Shown in pieces: positions 24,100-35,629 of a stretch of 64,000 bases of DNA (the stretch's first letter is position 1; every line of letters begins with the position of its first letter). Source of the stretch: Tamarix chinensis (taxonomy: Eukaryota > Streptophyta > Magnoliopsida > Caryophyllales > Tamaricaceae); the NCBI GenBank assembly GCA_030549775.1, contig CM060172.1:6745861-6809860 (forward strand). The letters run 5' to 3'. Under the pieces are notes generated by a model. It ran no database searches. It was given only the letters and a program-made list of their open reading frames with translations, and was not told where the DNA came from. A program made the translations under genes and the position numbers.

Positions 24100-24960
24100 A
24101 TTTTTGACTACTAATCTACTTCCTAACTTTTTATATAGGATGAGAGAGAACATTATTGCTAATATGTCATCTATACAAAAAGTGTGTTGTATTAGGAAAG
24201 ACTTTCAACGCTATTTGTATCAATCCTAATTCCCTATTAGTGATAACAAAATTTGGTTTATGGGGCTTCATCAATCTCTTTACCTTATCTAGCACCTATT
24301 CTTAATTATATTCCTTTTCCTTCATCATAAATGCTAAGGTAATGTTAATATTCTTACCACTAGATACACAACCATTAACCTCTAATAAAAGAAGGTTGTA
24401 CTTATTTATTTTGTATGTGCAATCCAAAAAAATGACATATGGAAATGTATGCAACAAAGTAAAAGGATCTAAGTGTGTAAATACAATATCACTAACCATA
24501 TTATAGTTGAGAAACCAATGATGCCATGGGTGATATTTTTTGGTTTCCATGATGTGTAATAATTGTTGTAAAACTATACGTCCCATCAAGATCTGTACCT
24601 TTAACTTATGTCTAGCATTGTAGATTATCCTAAGTGGTGTAGTATTATGCTTATCATCTCATTTCAACTTTTCAATAATATCCTTTAGTTTGACATTTAT
24701 TTGTGTTATCTCTTACAACAACCTGTGTTCTTTTGGAGATAATCAACAAACAAATGAAATCCCCTACAAATACTTACATATCAATTATAATGCATTCCAT
24801 ATTTTACCACTAGTCTCCATCATCTACAAGCATCTTCTCTTCCACAAATTTTGAATTCACAACCACACTTTTGGTCCTGGTAGATTGAATACTTTTTAGA
24901 TTCACTAAAGGTTGTCTTCTATAAGCACCTCCTCTTATACAATGTATCCAAACCCTACAT
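24100..24960 (-). pseudogene. MULE (MuDR/FAR1-type) transposase remnant
   Basis: The clearest piece (24302-24589) reads HHWFLNYNMVSDIVFTHLD then FPYVIFLDCTYKINKYNLLL. It continues LEVNGCVSS...TLAFMMKEKE. This is the start of the MULE transposase domain, where DSTYKTNxYxxPLLE is the signature. Upstream on the same strand (24960-24820) a CRPKCGCEFKICGRED-like stretch fits the FAR1/WRKY-GCM1 DNA-binding domain. Downstream a TNRELGLI-like motif (about 24235) is the next transposase block. Stops and frameshifts are frequent, so it is inactive. Confidence 0.75.
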
Positions 24961-26559
24961 TTTTTTTTACCTTTAGATATCTAAAACCATATTATGTAGG
25001 CTTCCAATTTATTTAACCCAACTAATTAATGACTCATGATCATTAAAAATATCATATGTAGTAAATAATCTACTCTAATTAGTATTAATTCAATATTGAT
25101 TATGTAATTAATAAGAAAAATTTGAAATTATAAGGAATAAATAAATATAATAACAAATAATAAAAATTTATAGAAAGAGGATTTTTGGGTAATTTTTTGT
25201 AATACCCCATTCCAAAATCCTTCAAATTGTATTTAAAATTGTGTTGATATAAAATAAATAAGTTTTGATTTTGAATTGGACTTAAATTCAAATAAATTTT
25301 TTGAATTTTAGGCGTACTAGTCAACTAGTTTATATAACCAATCGATTGGTGCACTAGGAAAATTTATATTCCTATGCTTGAAAAACTAATCAACTGGTTT
25401 GCCTAAACCAATTGACTAATTTACTTACAATTTTAGGCTTATTTCAAATTTTGATTCAAGTTTCTCTCCATTGATTATGAAAACTTTTGATTTAAATTTA
25501 ATTATGTTAATAAGCATGTTTTAGTGTTCTAGTATTATTTTCATACTAATCGAACTATTACATGATTTTTAATTAACAAATTTTTCCTAAAAGGCCACTT
25601 TTGGAGGTAAGCCTCCCTCCTTCTTTCTTCCTTACCTCTCCTTCTCTCTTTTGGAAGCTGAGTAGCATTTATTGACTTTAGGGACTCACCCCTGACTTGC
25701 CAACCCACTTGCTCACTCATATTTAACTACACTCAACCTCTTACCACCTCATTCAAGTATGGAATGAAGTTAGATCAAAAAAATGAGAGGCATAGGAGTT
25801 GCTAGTCAACATCCACAAGCCCTTCTTCTTCTGAAAGTCTCACTAAGTGTTGAACACTTTTCATTTTTCATCTCTTTTTCTTTATGTTGAGAAAAACAAA
25901 TATCTGTGTTGGTTTTCTCCTTTGAATTGTGTAAGAATTATGTTCATTTCTCTTCTTCCAATCTTGGTTTTAGTTCTCTTTTACTTTCCTTAAGTAAGAA
26001 AGAATTAAGGTTGAGAAAAGTTGGAGAATTCAGCTCCTCTTTTAATACCCTATTTTGAGTTTAAAGGTAGTGTTTTGTGTTCTCTCATCCTTCTGATTTT
26101 CTTAGTTTTAATTAAGTTTTTAGAAGAGGATTTTTAATGGGTTTTTTTGTTACTTTGATTCTCTTAGGAATTGAAGTTCTAGTAGATAGGCCATCTAATA
26201 GGAGTTTTGTGCTAGAAGAAGTGCTTCAAGGTAAGGCATTATTATCTTTAACATAATTAGGTTTATGTGGTATATTGGGGTTCCATGTGTTAGTGTTTAT
26301 ATGAGTATGATTTAATTTTTTTCAATAGTATGAGCTTCTAGTATAATCCTTTTAAGTAAGTGCTGTGAGATTTCTAATTTTAAGCATGAAATTGGTTGTT
26401 GAGTATGATTTGGTTAAATGAGCATATCACTGTGTGTTCATGTAATTTTATGTGTAAAGCATGTATTTTTATATGTGTTTTGGCATAGAAGCATGCTAGG
26501 ATTAATATGGTAAAGTGTGGTAAATTTAATGTGTGTTTTGCAAGTCTAGGTTATGTTTT

Positions 26560-27010
26560 AGCCATAACAGTCAATTGGTTCCTTAAACCAGTCGACTGGT
26601 TTTGCGAGCAATCAAATAGTTTGGTGTTTTGGATCGGTTGGTCATGAGAACAGTCAACCATTTGATAAACTAGTCGACTAGATTCGATGAGTAATTGATT
26701 GGTTGGTCAAACCCATCTATTTGTGTCCCTATATACCAAGATGGTTTGATCTCTACTTAGACCCATCGATTGGTTGACCAAACTAGTTAACTGGTTACTA
26801 TGACTAGTCGATTAGTTGGGCAAAGCCATCAATGAGTTTTTCTACAGGCTAGGATGGTCCGTGTTTACTTAGGCCCATCGATTGATTGGATAAAACTAGT
26901 CGACAGGTTCTCATGAATTGTTGACTGGTGAGGCCAACTAGTTAACTGGTGGTCTAGTTTTTATTTTAGTCTAGGTCTGGTACAAACTAGACCAGTTGAC
27001 TGGTCCAAGG
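26560..27010 (+). repeat. Reiterated near-palindromic AACCAGTCGACTGGTT phrases
   Basis: About a dozen diverged copies of (AC)TAGTCGACTGGTT / CATCGATTGGTTG phrases lie 15-40 bp apart. The consensus is a 16-bp perfect palindrome. A smaller group is at 25320-25430, and the inverted LTR has the same cluster at 56640-57090. Confidence 0.7.
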
Positions 27011-27117
27011 ATTGATTGATTGGTTCAACTAGAAGCCGTCTTTCTTGTTATGATTTATGGTATTTCTCTTGGGCCTTTTGTGTTGATTCTTCCATATATT
27101 TATAACATTTTAATTAT

Positions 27118-27122
27118 GATTT
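27118..27122 (+). repeat. Left target duplication (GATTT) of the copia element
   Basis: GATTT here and at 32609-32613. Five extra T residues (27123-27127) separate it from the LTR. The uninterrupted site is seen in reverse at 56535-56539. Confidence 0.75.
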
Positions 27123-27127
27123 TTTTT

Positions 27128-27823
27128 TGGATCGATACCAATTCAGGAAAAATAAGATCTAATTAGAATCAATTAGAACACACAAGAATTGAGAAGAGAA
27201 AAACACTCAAGAACACAGATTGGGGAAACAGATGATCTTATTGATGTGAAGTAATCGTGATTACAAAGAATCAAAGAAATTCTCACGTAAATCACTCAAT
27301 ACATCAAGGAATTACAATAGAACTCAATAGGAGAAGAAGACGGAGTTCGCTCATCGATTAGGGTTCTAATCGCATGGTATTTATATTATACGAAACTGTC
27401 ATTAGCAAAAATCGAGGCGGAGCGAAAAACCCAAAAAACACAGACCATATTAATAAACACGGTACCCCCGTGTTTATTTTCTATCTCTCGGCCTCTCCCG
27501 GAAAACAGAACATATTTTCCTGATGAAAAAACATGGATCATGTTTTCTATTGGGGGACCCGTGTTTATTTCCAACTTTGACAATCTTCAGTATTTCAGCC
27601 ACAACTTCTTCATCTGAGTCAGATTGAGCTGATTCTTGATGCGTTGGAAAGCTAACAAAAAAAAAACCTTTCATGTTCAACAAATTTCCAAATTCTAATT
27701 TCTTCAATGTAAAATATTCACATATTTCCAGAACAACTCACAATTCTACTTCAAACTTCTCCGAAACAATTCACACACCGATCCAAGCTATTCTACACAC
27801 CAAATACGAGTCACAAGCTCACA
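27128..27823 (-). repeat. 3' LTR of the copia element
   Basis: 696 bp, bounded by TGGATCGATACC and AAGCTCACA on the plus strand. It is collinear with 31910-32608; differences include short A-run changes near 27655 and scattered substitutions. Confidence 0.9.
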
Positions 27824-27836
27824 ATTCTCCACCTTG
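27824..27836 (-). other. Polypurine tract of the copia element
   Basis: On the minus strand AAGGTGGAGAAT directly precedes the 3' LTR start TGTGAGC. It would prime plus-strand DNA synthesis. The related element at 50030-54340 keeps ATGTGGAGAAT at the same place. Confidence 0.8.
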
Positions 27837-27910
27837 ATGACATATTTAAAGTAGCTAGCACCAAGAACACAAAAGACCATCTGTAAAAACCCCTGGGCCC
27901 CAAAAGGCCC

Positions 27911-30900
27911 TCATGGTACACAAACACCAACCAAGTCCGAGCAATGCTCGAACTTGCTCACTGTCAATGGCTTTGTTAGCATATCTGTTGGATTCTCAGC
28001 AGTAGCCACCTTTTCCAACACAACCTTGCCTGCAGAAATAGTACCTCGGATAAAGTGGTACCTAATATCAATGTGCTTGGTCCGACGATGGAAAGAATTC
28101 TGATTCTTTGCCAAACAAATAGCACTCTGGCTATCGCTACGAACAACGGGAGCACCATGACCAAATCCAAGCTCACAAACAAAACCACCAAGCCATGAAG
28201 CTTCTTGAAAAGCTTCCTTCATAGCCATATACTCAGCCTTAGTAGTGGACAACGCAGTCACATCTTGCAAAGATGACCTCCAGCTAATTGCCGAACCACC
28301 AAGACAAAACACATAACCTCCAGTGGATCTCCTATTATCAAGATCTCCACCATAATCAGAGTCAACGAACCCAGTCAACGCATCAGTTGACCTCCCATAC
28401 TCAAAAAAAGATGATGCAGTACCCTTCAAGTACCTCAGAATCCACTTCACTGCTTGCCTTCCCAGGATTCGCCATATATCTTCTCACAACACTCACAACT
28501 TGAGCAATATCCAACCTGGTACAAACTATAGCGTACATCATGCATCCCACAACATTAGAGTAGGGAACTGTGGCCATAAACTCCTCCTCATCTTTAGATT
28601 TGGGGCAATCTAAAGCAGACAATCTGAAGTGAGTTGCCGAGGGAGTACTAACCGGCTTGGCATCAATCATATGAAACCTCTCTAATACCTTGTTCACATA
28701 TTGCTCTTGTGACAAGTAAAGACGCTTCTATCTGCGGTCTCGAATGATCTCCATGCCAAGGATCTTCTTCGCAGCTCCCATATCCTTCATCTCAAACTCA
28801 GTCTTCAGCATTGTTTTCACCTTGTTAACTTCAGTCAGATCTTTTGCTACAACAAGCATGTCATCGACATACAACAAAAGATACACCAAAGAACCATCAC
28901 CAACCTGCTTCAAGTATACACATCCATCGTACTCACTCCTGGAGAACCCATGCTCAATCATAAACTAATCAAACCTCTTATATCATTGTCTAGGCGACTG
29001 CTTTAGACCATGTAGTGACTTCTTCAATAAGCACACATGATCCTGCTTGCCTTCAACAACAAAGCCATCTGGTTGACGCATATAGATCTCCTCCTCGAGC
29101 TCACCATGCAGAAAAGCTGTTTTAACATCCAATTGCTCTAACTCCATATCCTGCATAGCCACAAGCGCAAGCAAAGTACGAATAGAAGTATGCCTGACAA
29201 CAGGGGAAAATACCTCGTTATAGTCTACACCTGGTATCTGACTAAACCCACGTGCAACTAAACGAGCCTTGTACCTCAGTCCCTCAACACCTGGAATTCC
29301 CTATTTGAACTTGTACACCCACTTGTAATCAACTATTTTCTTCTTCCTGGGTGCCTTCACAAGTTCCCATGTCAAATTCTTCCATAGAGACTGCATCTCC
29401 TCCTCCATAGCAACACACCACTTAGCAGAATCAGCACTAACAATGGCATCTGAGTATGACACTGGCTCCTGTACATCAACGACAGTCTCAACACTAGCCA
29501 AAACATAACCTGCTAACTCCTCAAAGCCATACCTCACAAGAGGCTTCACAACCCTCCGTGGTCTACTAGGAGCAACGCCCCTTTGCTCCACCTGCTGCCT
29601 GGATCCACCCACTTCAGGAATAGTGGGTCTCATACTAGAAGAGTCTGACTGATCCAAATCAACCTCTACCTCCACCTTATCCGTAACACCATGCAGATTC
29701 TTTTGCTCCACCTCTTCAGACAATCTATCAGAAGAAGACTCGGACTTTTGGAGGAATACGGACTCATTGAAGGTAACATCCCTGCTTGTCAAAAACTTGG
29801 ATGCAGCTGGATCCCATAACCTGTACCCCTTCACACCGGATGTATAGCCAAGAAAGATGCACTTCTTAGCTCTAGGCTTGAGCTTCCCGTCATTCACATA
29901 AGCATAGGTAGGACATCCAAAAACATGCAAATCAAAATAATCAGCTGGTTTGCCAGACCATACCTCCTTAGGTGTCTTCAAATCAATGGAATGATTGGGT
30001 AACCTATTCACTAGGAATGCCACCATATGAACTGCCTCAGCCTAAAACTCCTTGCCTAATCCAGCTTGTGACAACATACATCGAGCCTTCTCTAATAGGG
30101 TTCTAGTCATCCTCTCTGCAACCCCATTTTGTTGTGGTCTTCCAACACAAGTGCGATGCCTAGCAATACCATGGTCCTCACAGTACTCAGTGAAACTACG
30201 TTCCACAAACTCAAGGCCATTATCTGTCCTGAGACACTTCACTTGTCTCCTAGTCTGCTTCTCTAATAAAGTCTTCCAATGCTTGAAAACTTCAAAGACA
30301 TCATTCTTATTTTTAATAAAATAAGTCCATACCTTCCTAGAGAAGTCATCAATAAATGTCAGTAGGTATCGCGAACCACCCTTGGAAACCACCCTTGCAG
30401 GACCCCACAAATCAGAGTGAACATAATCCAGAGGCCCCTTTGTACTATGTGTAGCCTTTGGAAAACTAACCCGCTTCTGCTTTCCAAACACACAGTGCTC
30501 ACAGAAATCCATAGTACCTGTACTCTTTCCATCCAACAATCCTCTCTTGGAGAGTTCAGTCAAGCCTTTGACACTCATGTGTCCAAGTCGCATATGCCAA
30601 AGTCTAGTAACATCTGAGTCAGACATACTCGATGATGTTACCGCAGCTGCTCCCTCAACAGTGGAACCAACAAGCTCATACAGTGTCCCGATCCTCTTGC
30701 CTTTCATTGCAACAAGAGCTCCTCTAGTAATCCTCATCGTGCCATCCTCGATCACACAACGATATCCATTACAATCCAAAGAACTCAATGAAATCAAGTT
30801 CTTGGTCATCTCAGGGACATGTCGAACATTAGACAGTGTTCTGACCACACCATCATGCATCTTCACCTTCACTGTCCCAATCCCAGTAACTTTGCATGTA

Positions 30901-31871
30901 GCATCATTACCCATCAGAACTACTCCACCTCAAGTCGTCTCATAAGTCTGGAACCAGTTCCTGTTAGGACAAATATGGTAAGAGCATCCAGAGTCCAAGA
31001 TCCACCTATCCATAATCTTGGTCTGACTATTAGTGACAGTCAACACACCACCATCACTATCATATTGAGCTATAGCAGCATCATCCTTTGTGCCAGATGA
31101 TTCACCAGGTTTATCTCCAAATATCCTATTAGGACAAAACTTCTTGATATGACCCTTCTTGTGACATCCATAGCACATGACATTCTTGGATATGTTTTTC
31201 CTCGACTTTGACCTAGACTTCTTCTTCTCACCAGAACCTCGTTCCTGAGTTTTACCCCTAGCTACAAGTCCCTCACTATGTGAGTCACTAGAACCACCTC
31301 CAGTCAACTGATTCTCAATCAGTTCCCGTTGTAGCAGGGCAGTCTTGACATCATCAAGAACCAACTCATCATCCTTCCCATACAATATGGTCTCACGAAA
31401 ATGTTTGTAATCAGCAGGCAAAGAACACAACAATGTAATAGCAAGATCTTCATCCTCCAATTTAACATCTATATTCCTCAGATCCATAATTATAGAGTCA
31501 AATTCATCAAGATGAGATTTTAGGGATTGTCCCTTACCTAATTTTAACTCATGCAACTTGCTCTTCAATAACAGACGATTCGTCATCGACTTCGTAATGT
31601 ATAGAGACTCTAGCTTGAGCCATAAGGGTGCCGCCATTGTTTCTTTAGCCACTTCACGCAAAACCTCATTAGACAAACATAACTGTATGGTGGAAAGGGC
31701 CTTTTTATCTATCTCCTCGAATTTCTCATCTGTCATCGAATCGAGCTTCTTTGATATCCTGAGTAACGCCTTCTCCAATCCATTCTGAATCAGGATCGCC
31801 TTCATCTTCAACTTCCATAAGCCGAAGTTCACAGACCGATCAAACTTCTCTATATCAAATCTTGTAGACAT
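27911..31871 (-). pseudogene. Copia gag-pol polyprotein with six in-frame stops and one frameshift
   Basis: One frame runs from MSTRFDIEKFDRSVNFGLWK at 31871. Gag has a CCHC knuckle (CYGCHKKGHIKKFC, about 31140-31175). Protease has WILDSGCSYHICP. Integrase has the H-H-C-C finger (WHMRLGHM..CEHCVFGKQKR) and D,D,E core (HSDLWGP, RTDNGLEF). Reverse transcriptase has LDVKTAFLHGELEEEIYM and YVDDM. RNase H follows with DSDYGG, STTKAEYMA and HIDIRYHFIR, ending at 27911. Stops interrupt the same frame at 30930 (TGA), 30042 (TAG), 29301 (TAG), 28983 (TGA), 28965 (TAG) and 28728 (TAG). A frameshift/deletion near 28450-28465 (after MANPGK) moves the RNase H part to another frame. It was active once and cannot now make its full set of enzymes. 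Confidence 0.93.
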
Positions 31872-31888
31872 CCCAAATACGAACCCAA

Positions 31889-31902
31889 TGCTTTGATACC
31901 AA
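31889..31902 (-). other. Primer-binding site of the copia element
   Basis: On the minus strand TTGGTATCAAAGCATT lies a few bases inside the 5' LTR. It is complementary, with one change, to the 3' end of plant initiator tRNA-Met (TGGTATCAGAGC). Confidence 0.85.
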
Positions 31903-31909
31903 TTTGTTG

Positions 31910-32608
31910 TGGATCGATACCAATTCGGAAAAATAAGATCTAATTAGAATCAATTAGAACACACAAGAATTGAGAAGAGAAAAACACTTAAGAACACAGA
32001 TTGGGGAAACAGATGATCTTATTGATGTGAAGTAATCGTGATTACAAAGAATCAAAGAATTTCTCACGTAAATCACTCAATACATCAAGGAATTACAATA
32101 GAACTCAATAGGAGAAGAAGACGGCGTTCGCTCTTCGATTAGGGTTCTAATCGCATGGTATTTATACTATACGAAACTGTCATTAGCGAAAACCGAGGCG
32201 GAGTGAAAAACTCAAAAAACACAGACAGTATTAATAAAAACGGTACCCCCGTGTTTATTTTCTATCTCTCGGCCTCTCCCGGAAAACAGAACATATTTTC
32301 CTGATGAAAAAACACGGATCATGTTTTCTATCGGGGGACCCGTGTTTATTTCCAGCTTTGACAATCTTCAGTATTTCAGCCACAATTTCTTCATCTGACC
32401 TCAGATTGAGCTGATTCTTGATGCGTTGGAAAGCTAACAGAAAGATCTACAACTTTTATGTTCAACAAATTTCCAAATTCTAATTTCTTCAATGTAAAAT
32501 ATTCACATCTTTCTAGAATAGCTCACCGTTCTACTTCAAATTTCTCCGAAACACTTCACACACCAATCCAAGCTATTCTACACACCAAATACGAGTCACA
32601 AGCTCACA
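31910..32608 (-). repeat. 5' LTR of the copia element
   Basis: 699 bp, matching 27128-27823 over its whole length, with TG..CA ends on the coding strand. Confidence 0.9.
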
Positions 32609-32679
32609 GATTTCAACCATGATTGACCTAAATGAACTAATGTGATGGTATTTGAAACTTGCTTTTAGTTGAGTTTGGT

Positions 32680-32880
32680 GTTATTCTTAAACACCTAATA
32701 AATACCCAATTGTTATATGAGTTTTGTGTTATCTCTAAACACCCAACTAGTGGATTTTATGACTTATGTTGAGTTTAGTGTAATCTCTAAACACCCAATT
32801 AGTGGCTTTAATGCCTTGTGATGTGTTTGGTGTTATCACTTGGAAACACCCAATTTTATTTTGTGTGGACTTGTTGTGAA
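32680..32880 (+). repeat. 62-63 bp tandem repeat (AACACCCAATTAGTGG type) in the 3.5-kb LTR
   Basis: About four units of TTGAGTTTGGTGTTATCTCT followed by AAACACCCAA. The inverted LTR has the same repeat at 56250-56470. Its period is a multiple of three there, which keeps a 74-codon ORF open by chance. Confidence 0.75.
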
Positions 32881-34400
32881 TTATGATATCATGTATATAT
32901 AATTTAATGGCTTAATATTTCGTTTGAGCCTTTTTCTCCAATTCTCGGGGTAGCTGTGAGAGTAAGGGGGTAGGTTGCCCTTGGTTTATATCTTTCACTC
33001 AGTACCTATTTTCTTCTCTACTGGATTGTTGTCAATAGGGGGATATGTGCATATCTTTAAGGTATATGAATATATTGTGATAGGACAACATGGCATCAGT
33101 GTCTAGTACATGTGGGTAGGATATCTTAGTACAAGGCTCCTTGCACTTTGAATTGTCCATTGCTTAGGTAGGTGTGGTATCCCAACTTTTTAGCCCTCAT
33201 AACAGAAACATTCAAGGTGTGGTGCATGAGGTCTCCTAGTACAAGCCCCCTTAGTTTGCTTTGACCAAGTATGGAATCCCAATTTTTTTTATGATAGGTG
33301 CACTCGATGTGTGGTGGGTGTGGTATCCCTGAAGAAATCCCCTTCAATGTATCCTAACCTTGTGTTTGAGTGTGGAATCCCATTATGATTATCTTATGCT
33401 GCCGTAACTTTCACTTATGGTGGAGAACTAGGTGTGGTCAAGTGAACTATCTTACTAACCGGATACTATGTGATCACTAAAAGAGAAATGTTAATATGGT
33501 TTACATTTTACACATTTTATGTACTACTTTATTTCTATACTTCTATGACTTCCATGTAAGCACATTGTGTTGTACTTAAGTTGTACCATGATAATATCAA
33601 TATGCTATTATGTGACTTCAATGTGCTGCATGAGCCTTCCATGTTTTAGGTAGTATGTTTTACTAATATTTCATCGTACTGATACTATATTTATGTGGTC
33701 ACTATCATGATCTAAAATTTGGCATGGGGAGTACAAGACAATTTGTAGGGTTATGACTCTCAATTAAAGTATGCTAAGGGTGATGATGTGAGCCATTAGT
33801 GGGCCATTGCTTGGGGTTCGAGGTTTATGATTGTACCTAAGAGTTTGACTAACCAGTTATTGGTATTTTACCCATTGCATTGGGATGTTTTTGTATTTTT
33901 GGTTATTTAAAATCTTGACTTAGATTCCTATATTTTATTTTGTAAACTATCAAGTTCATCCTATCTAGGATATGGTCTTAGTATTTATTTCCTTGTAATG
34001 TTGCATTATTTCTATGATCATGTATTCTTTTATTCCTTGTTCCATTTTTCCTTTCATCAAGCATGTGTTAGTTGATGATCACACCTCTCTCATGGTTGAT
34101 GTGGTGGTAAAATTTCCTGGTTTTGTTTTTCATTAGCTTCTGTAGTATCTTAAAAATGAAAATTTCTGTTCAAAAAATTAGGGGTGTTACATTTTCCCAT
34201 CAATATTAGGAAATGATGGGTTAGTATCCTGTAAGAATTACCTTCTGAAGGGTGAGTTGCTTGTCAGGTTCACTTTTTGATGGGTAACTCACCTATCAGA
34301 GTTGATTTTGGATGGGCGACTTACCCTTCATATATGAATTATGATGGATAACTTACCCATTATATCTAATTTTTTTTAAAAGTTGCATTACTATTATTTC

Positions 34401-35629
34401 ATTGAGTTTATCTTTGTTAAAAATGTCTTTAGATTCATAATATTCCTCCATACCTATTATATTCAATGCTCAAAGAATTAATTGTTGTGTACTTAATTAA
34501 GGAGGAAAAAAAGAATGTTGATAAGAGTTGTGCACAAATGAAAGGGCCAAATTAGTCAAAAATGAAAAAAAAAATGGACTTTTGAGGGGTATAAACTCAT
34601 AACTTCAAGTATGCATATAACATCACCCATTGTATATTGATTACTTTATTTCGTTTCGTCTATTAAACCCCATGCAAGTTGAAGACTCGAACTCTACCAT
34701 AGGAAATATTCATTTCCTGCTTATATACCTTAAATATATCCTTTAAATCTTTACATTCCATAATTAAAGATATTCTATCCTTTAACTTCCCTTTGAAAAC
34801 CCTTCTAATATTCGATCGCCAAACCATGATATCTTTGAATATTCATCATAAAACCCAACACCTTCAATTCTCTTATTATGTTTTAATATATATTTTAATA
34901 TCAATATCATATATTTGATTATTGTTAAATAATTCCATTCAATTTATATAAATTCAAGTAAGAGGCTTATCTTTAGATTTTAATGGCATTCAAATATACC
35001 CTCCTCTATTCGATTTTTACCTTATCTTATTTGTGCATTCACTCACAAAATCATTTTATTCGAACCACCTTCATCCTCTTGAATCAGACGTACTGCTATA
35101 TCTTTTTATATCAAGAAACTACTCATCCCAACTCTAAAAATTAGAAATGATATTCAAACATTATCTTATCTCATTTTCCTTCAATTACCATTTCAATAAC
35201 CTCAATAACCCCATAAATAATATGTTTTAGATAATGGATTATTATTAGCATGTATTAATCTCTTCAAGACATACACAGTATATGGAAGCACTTTTCTACA
35301 AAAATTAGGAAGAAATCCCTATGAGGCCTATGTTCAAGACATTAAAACACTTTTCTGCAAGCATTTAGACCACTAACACTCAAATCTAGCAATTTCCATC
35401 CATCTAAAACCAACTCCAATATATGGAAGTAAGGATTGTTTATCAAGATATACTCCAAAATAGGTATACACCCATGGAGGCAAGTAATGATTGTGTTCAA
35501 GGGATGGCGAGACATGTAGTACATGTTAAAGATAGTCACATGAATTTAGGGATGGATTATGGAGAGAATACAAATGAATATGACTCTAATGGATCAAACC
35601 ACAACTAAAGAAAACATCGAAACTTCCAA
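34401..35629. other. AT-rich DNA between Mutator-like and gypsy regions
   Basis: No gene is recognised. Part of it may be the 5' LTR/leader of the gypsy remnant that follows, but no primer-binding site or LTR boundary could be placed. Confidence 0.35.

Larger units (their letters stand above)
27128..32608 (-). mobile_element. Ty1/copia retrotransposon, structurally complete, minus orientation
   Basis: LTRs of 696 and 699 bp (27128-27823, 31910-32608) begin TGTGAGCTTGTG and end TATCGATCCA on the coding strand. A tRNA-iMet primer-binding site lies at 31889-31902 and a purine-rich tract next to the other LTR. One gag-pol frame fills the inside. GATTT duplications flank it. The LTRs differ by roughly 4-5 percent by eye, so the insertion is not recent. 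Domain order (gag, protease, integrase, reverse transcriptase, RNase H) proves the copia superfamily. The gag and pol style is Tork/Tnt1-like, but lineage assignment is tentative. Confidence 0.92.
25198..34191 (+). mobile_element. Solo LTR, about 3.5 kb, split by a copia insertion
   Basis: It begins TGTAATACCCCATTCC and ends GGGGTGTTACA, flanked by TTTTT and TTTTC (imperfect 5-bp duplication). Removing the copia element and one duplication leaves about 3.50 kb. That agrees with the inverted copy at 55022-58528 (3507 bp), which aligns along its length. It contains reiterated AACCAGTCGACTGGTT-like phrases, a GGTAAGG donor-like site (26228) and a 62-63 bp tandem repeat (32680-32880). There is no gag/pol of its own. 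Confidence 0.8.
16985..34400. mobile_element. Mutator-like (MULE) region with plant mobile domain ORF, split by nested LTRs
   Basis: Three segments (about 16985-19437, 22573-25197, 34192-34400) become contiguous when two LTR insertions are removed. The first holds a PMD-type ORF on the plus strand. The second holds a FAR1/MuDR-like transposase remnant on the minus strand. The first and last segments carry repeated degenerate copies of GGGTAACTCACCCAT, as expected for long terminal repeats of a MULE. I could not define exact termini or a 9-bp target duplication, so the outer limits are approximate. Confidence 0.5.

Noticed and set aside
34560..34710. Possible SINE or tRNA on the minus strand (GTTCGAGTCTTCAAC B-box-like)
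   Set aside because: Only a B-box-like match; no A box at the right distance and no target duplications.
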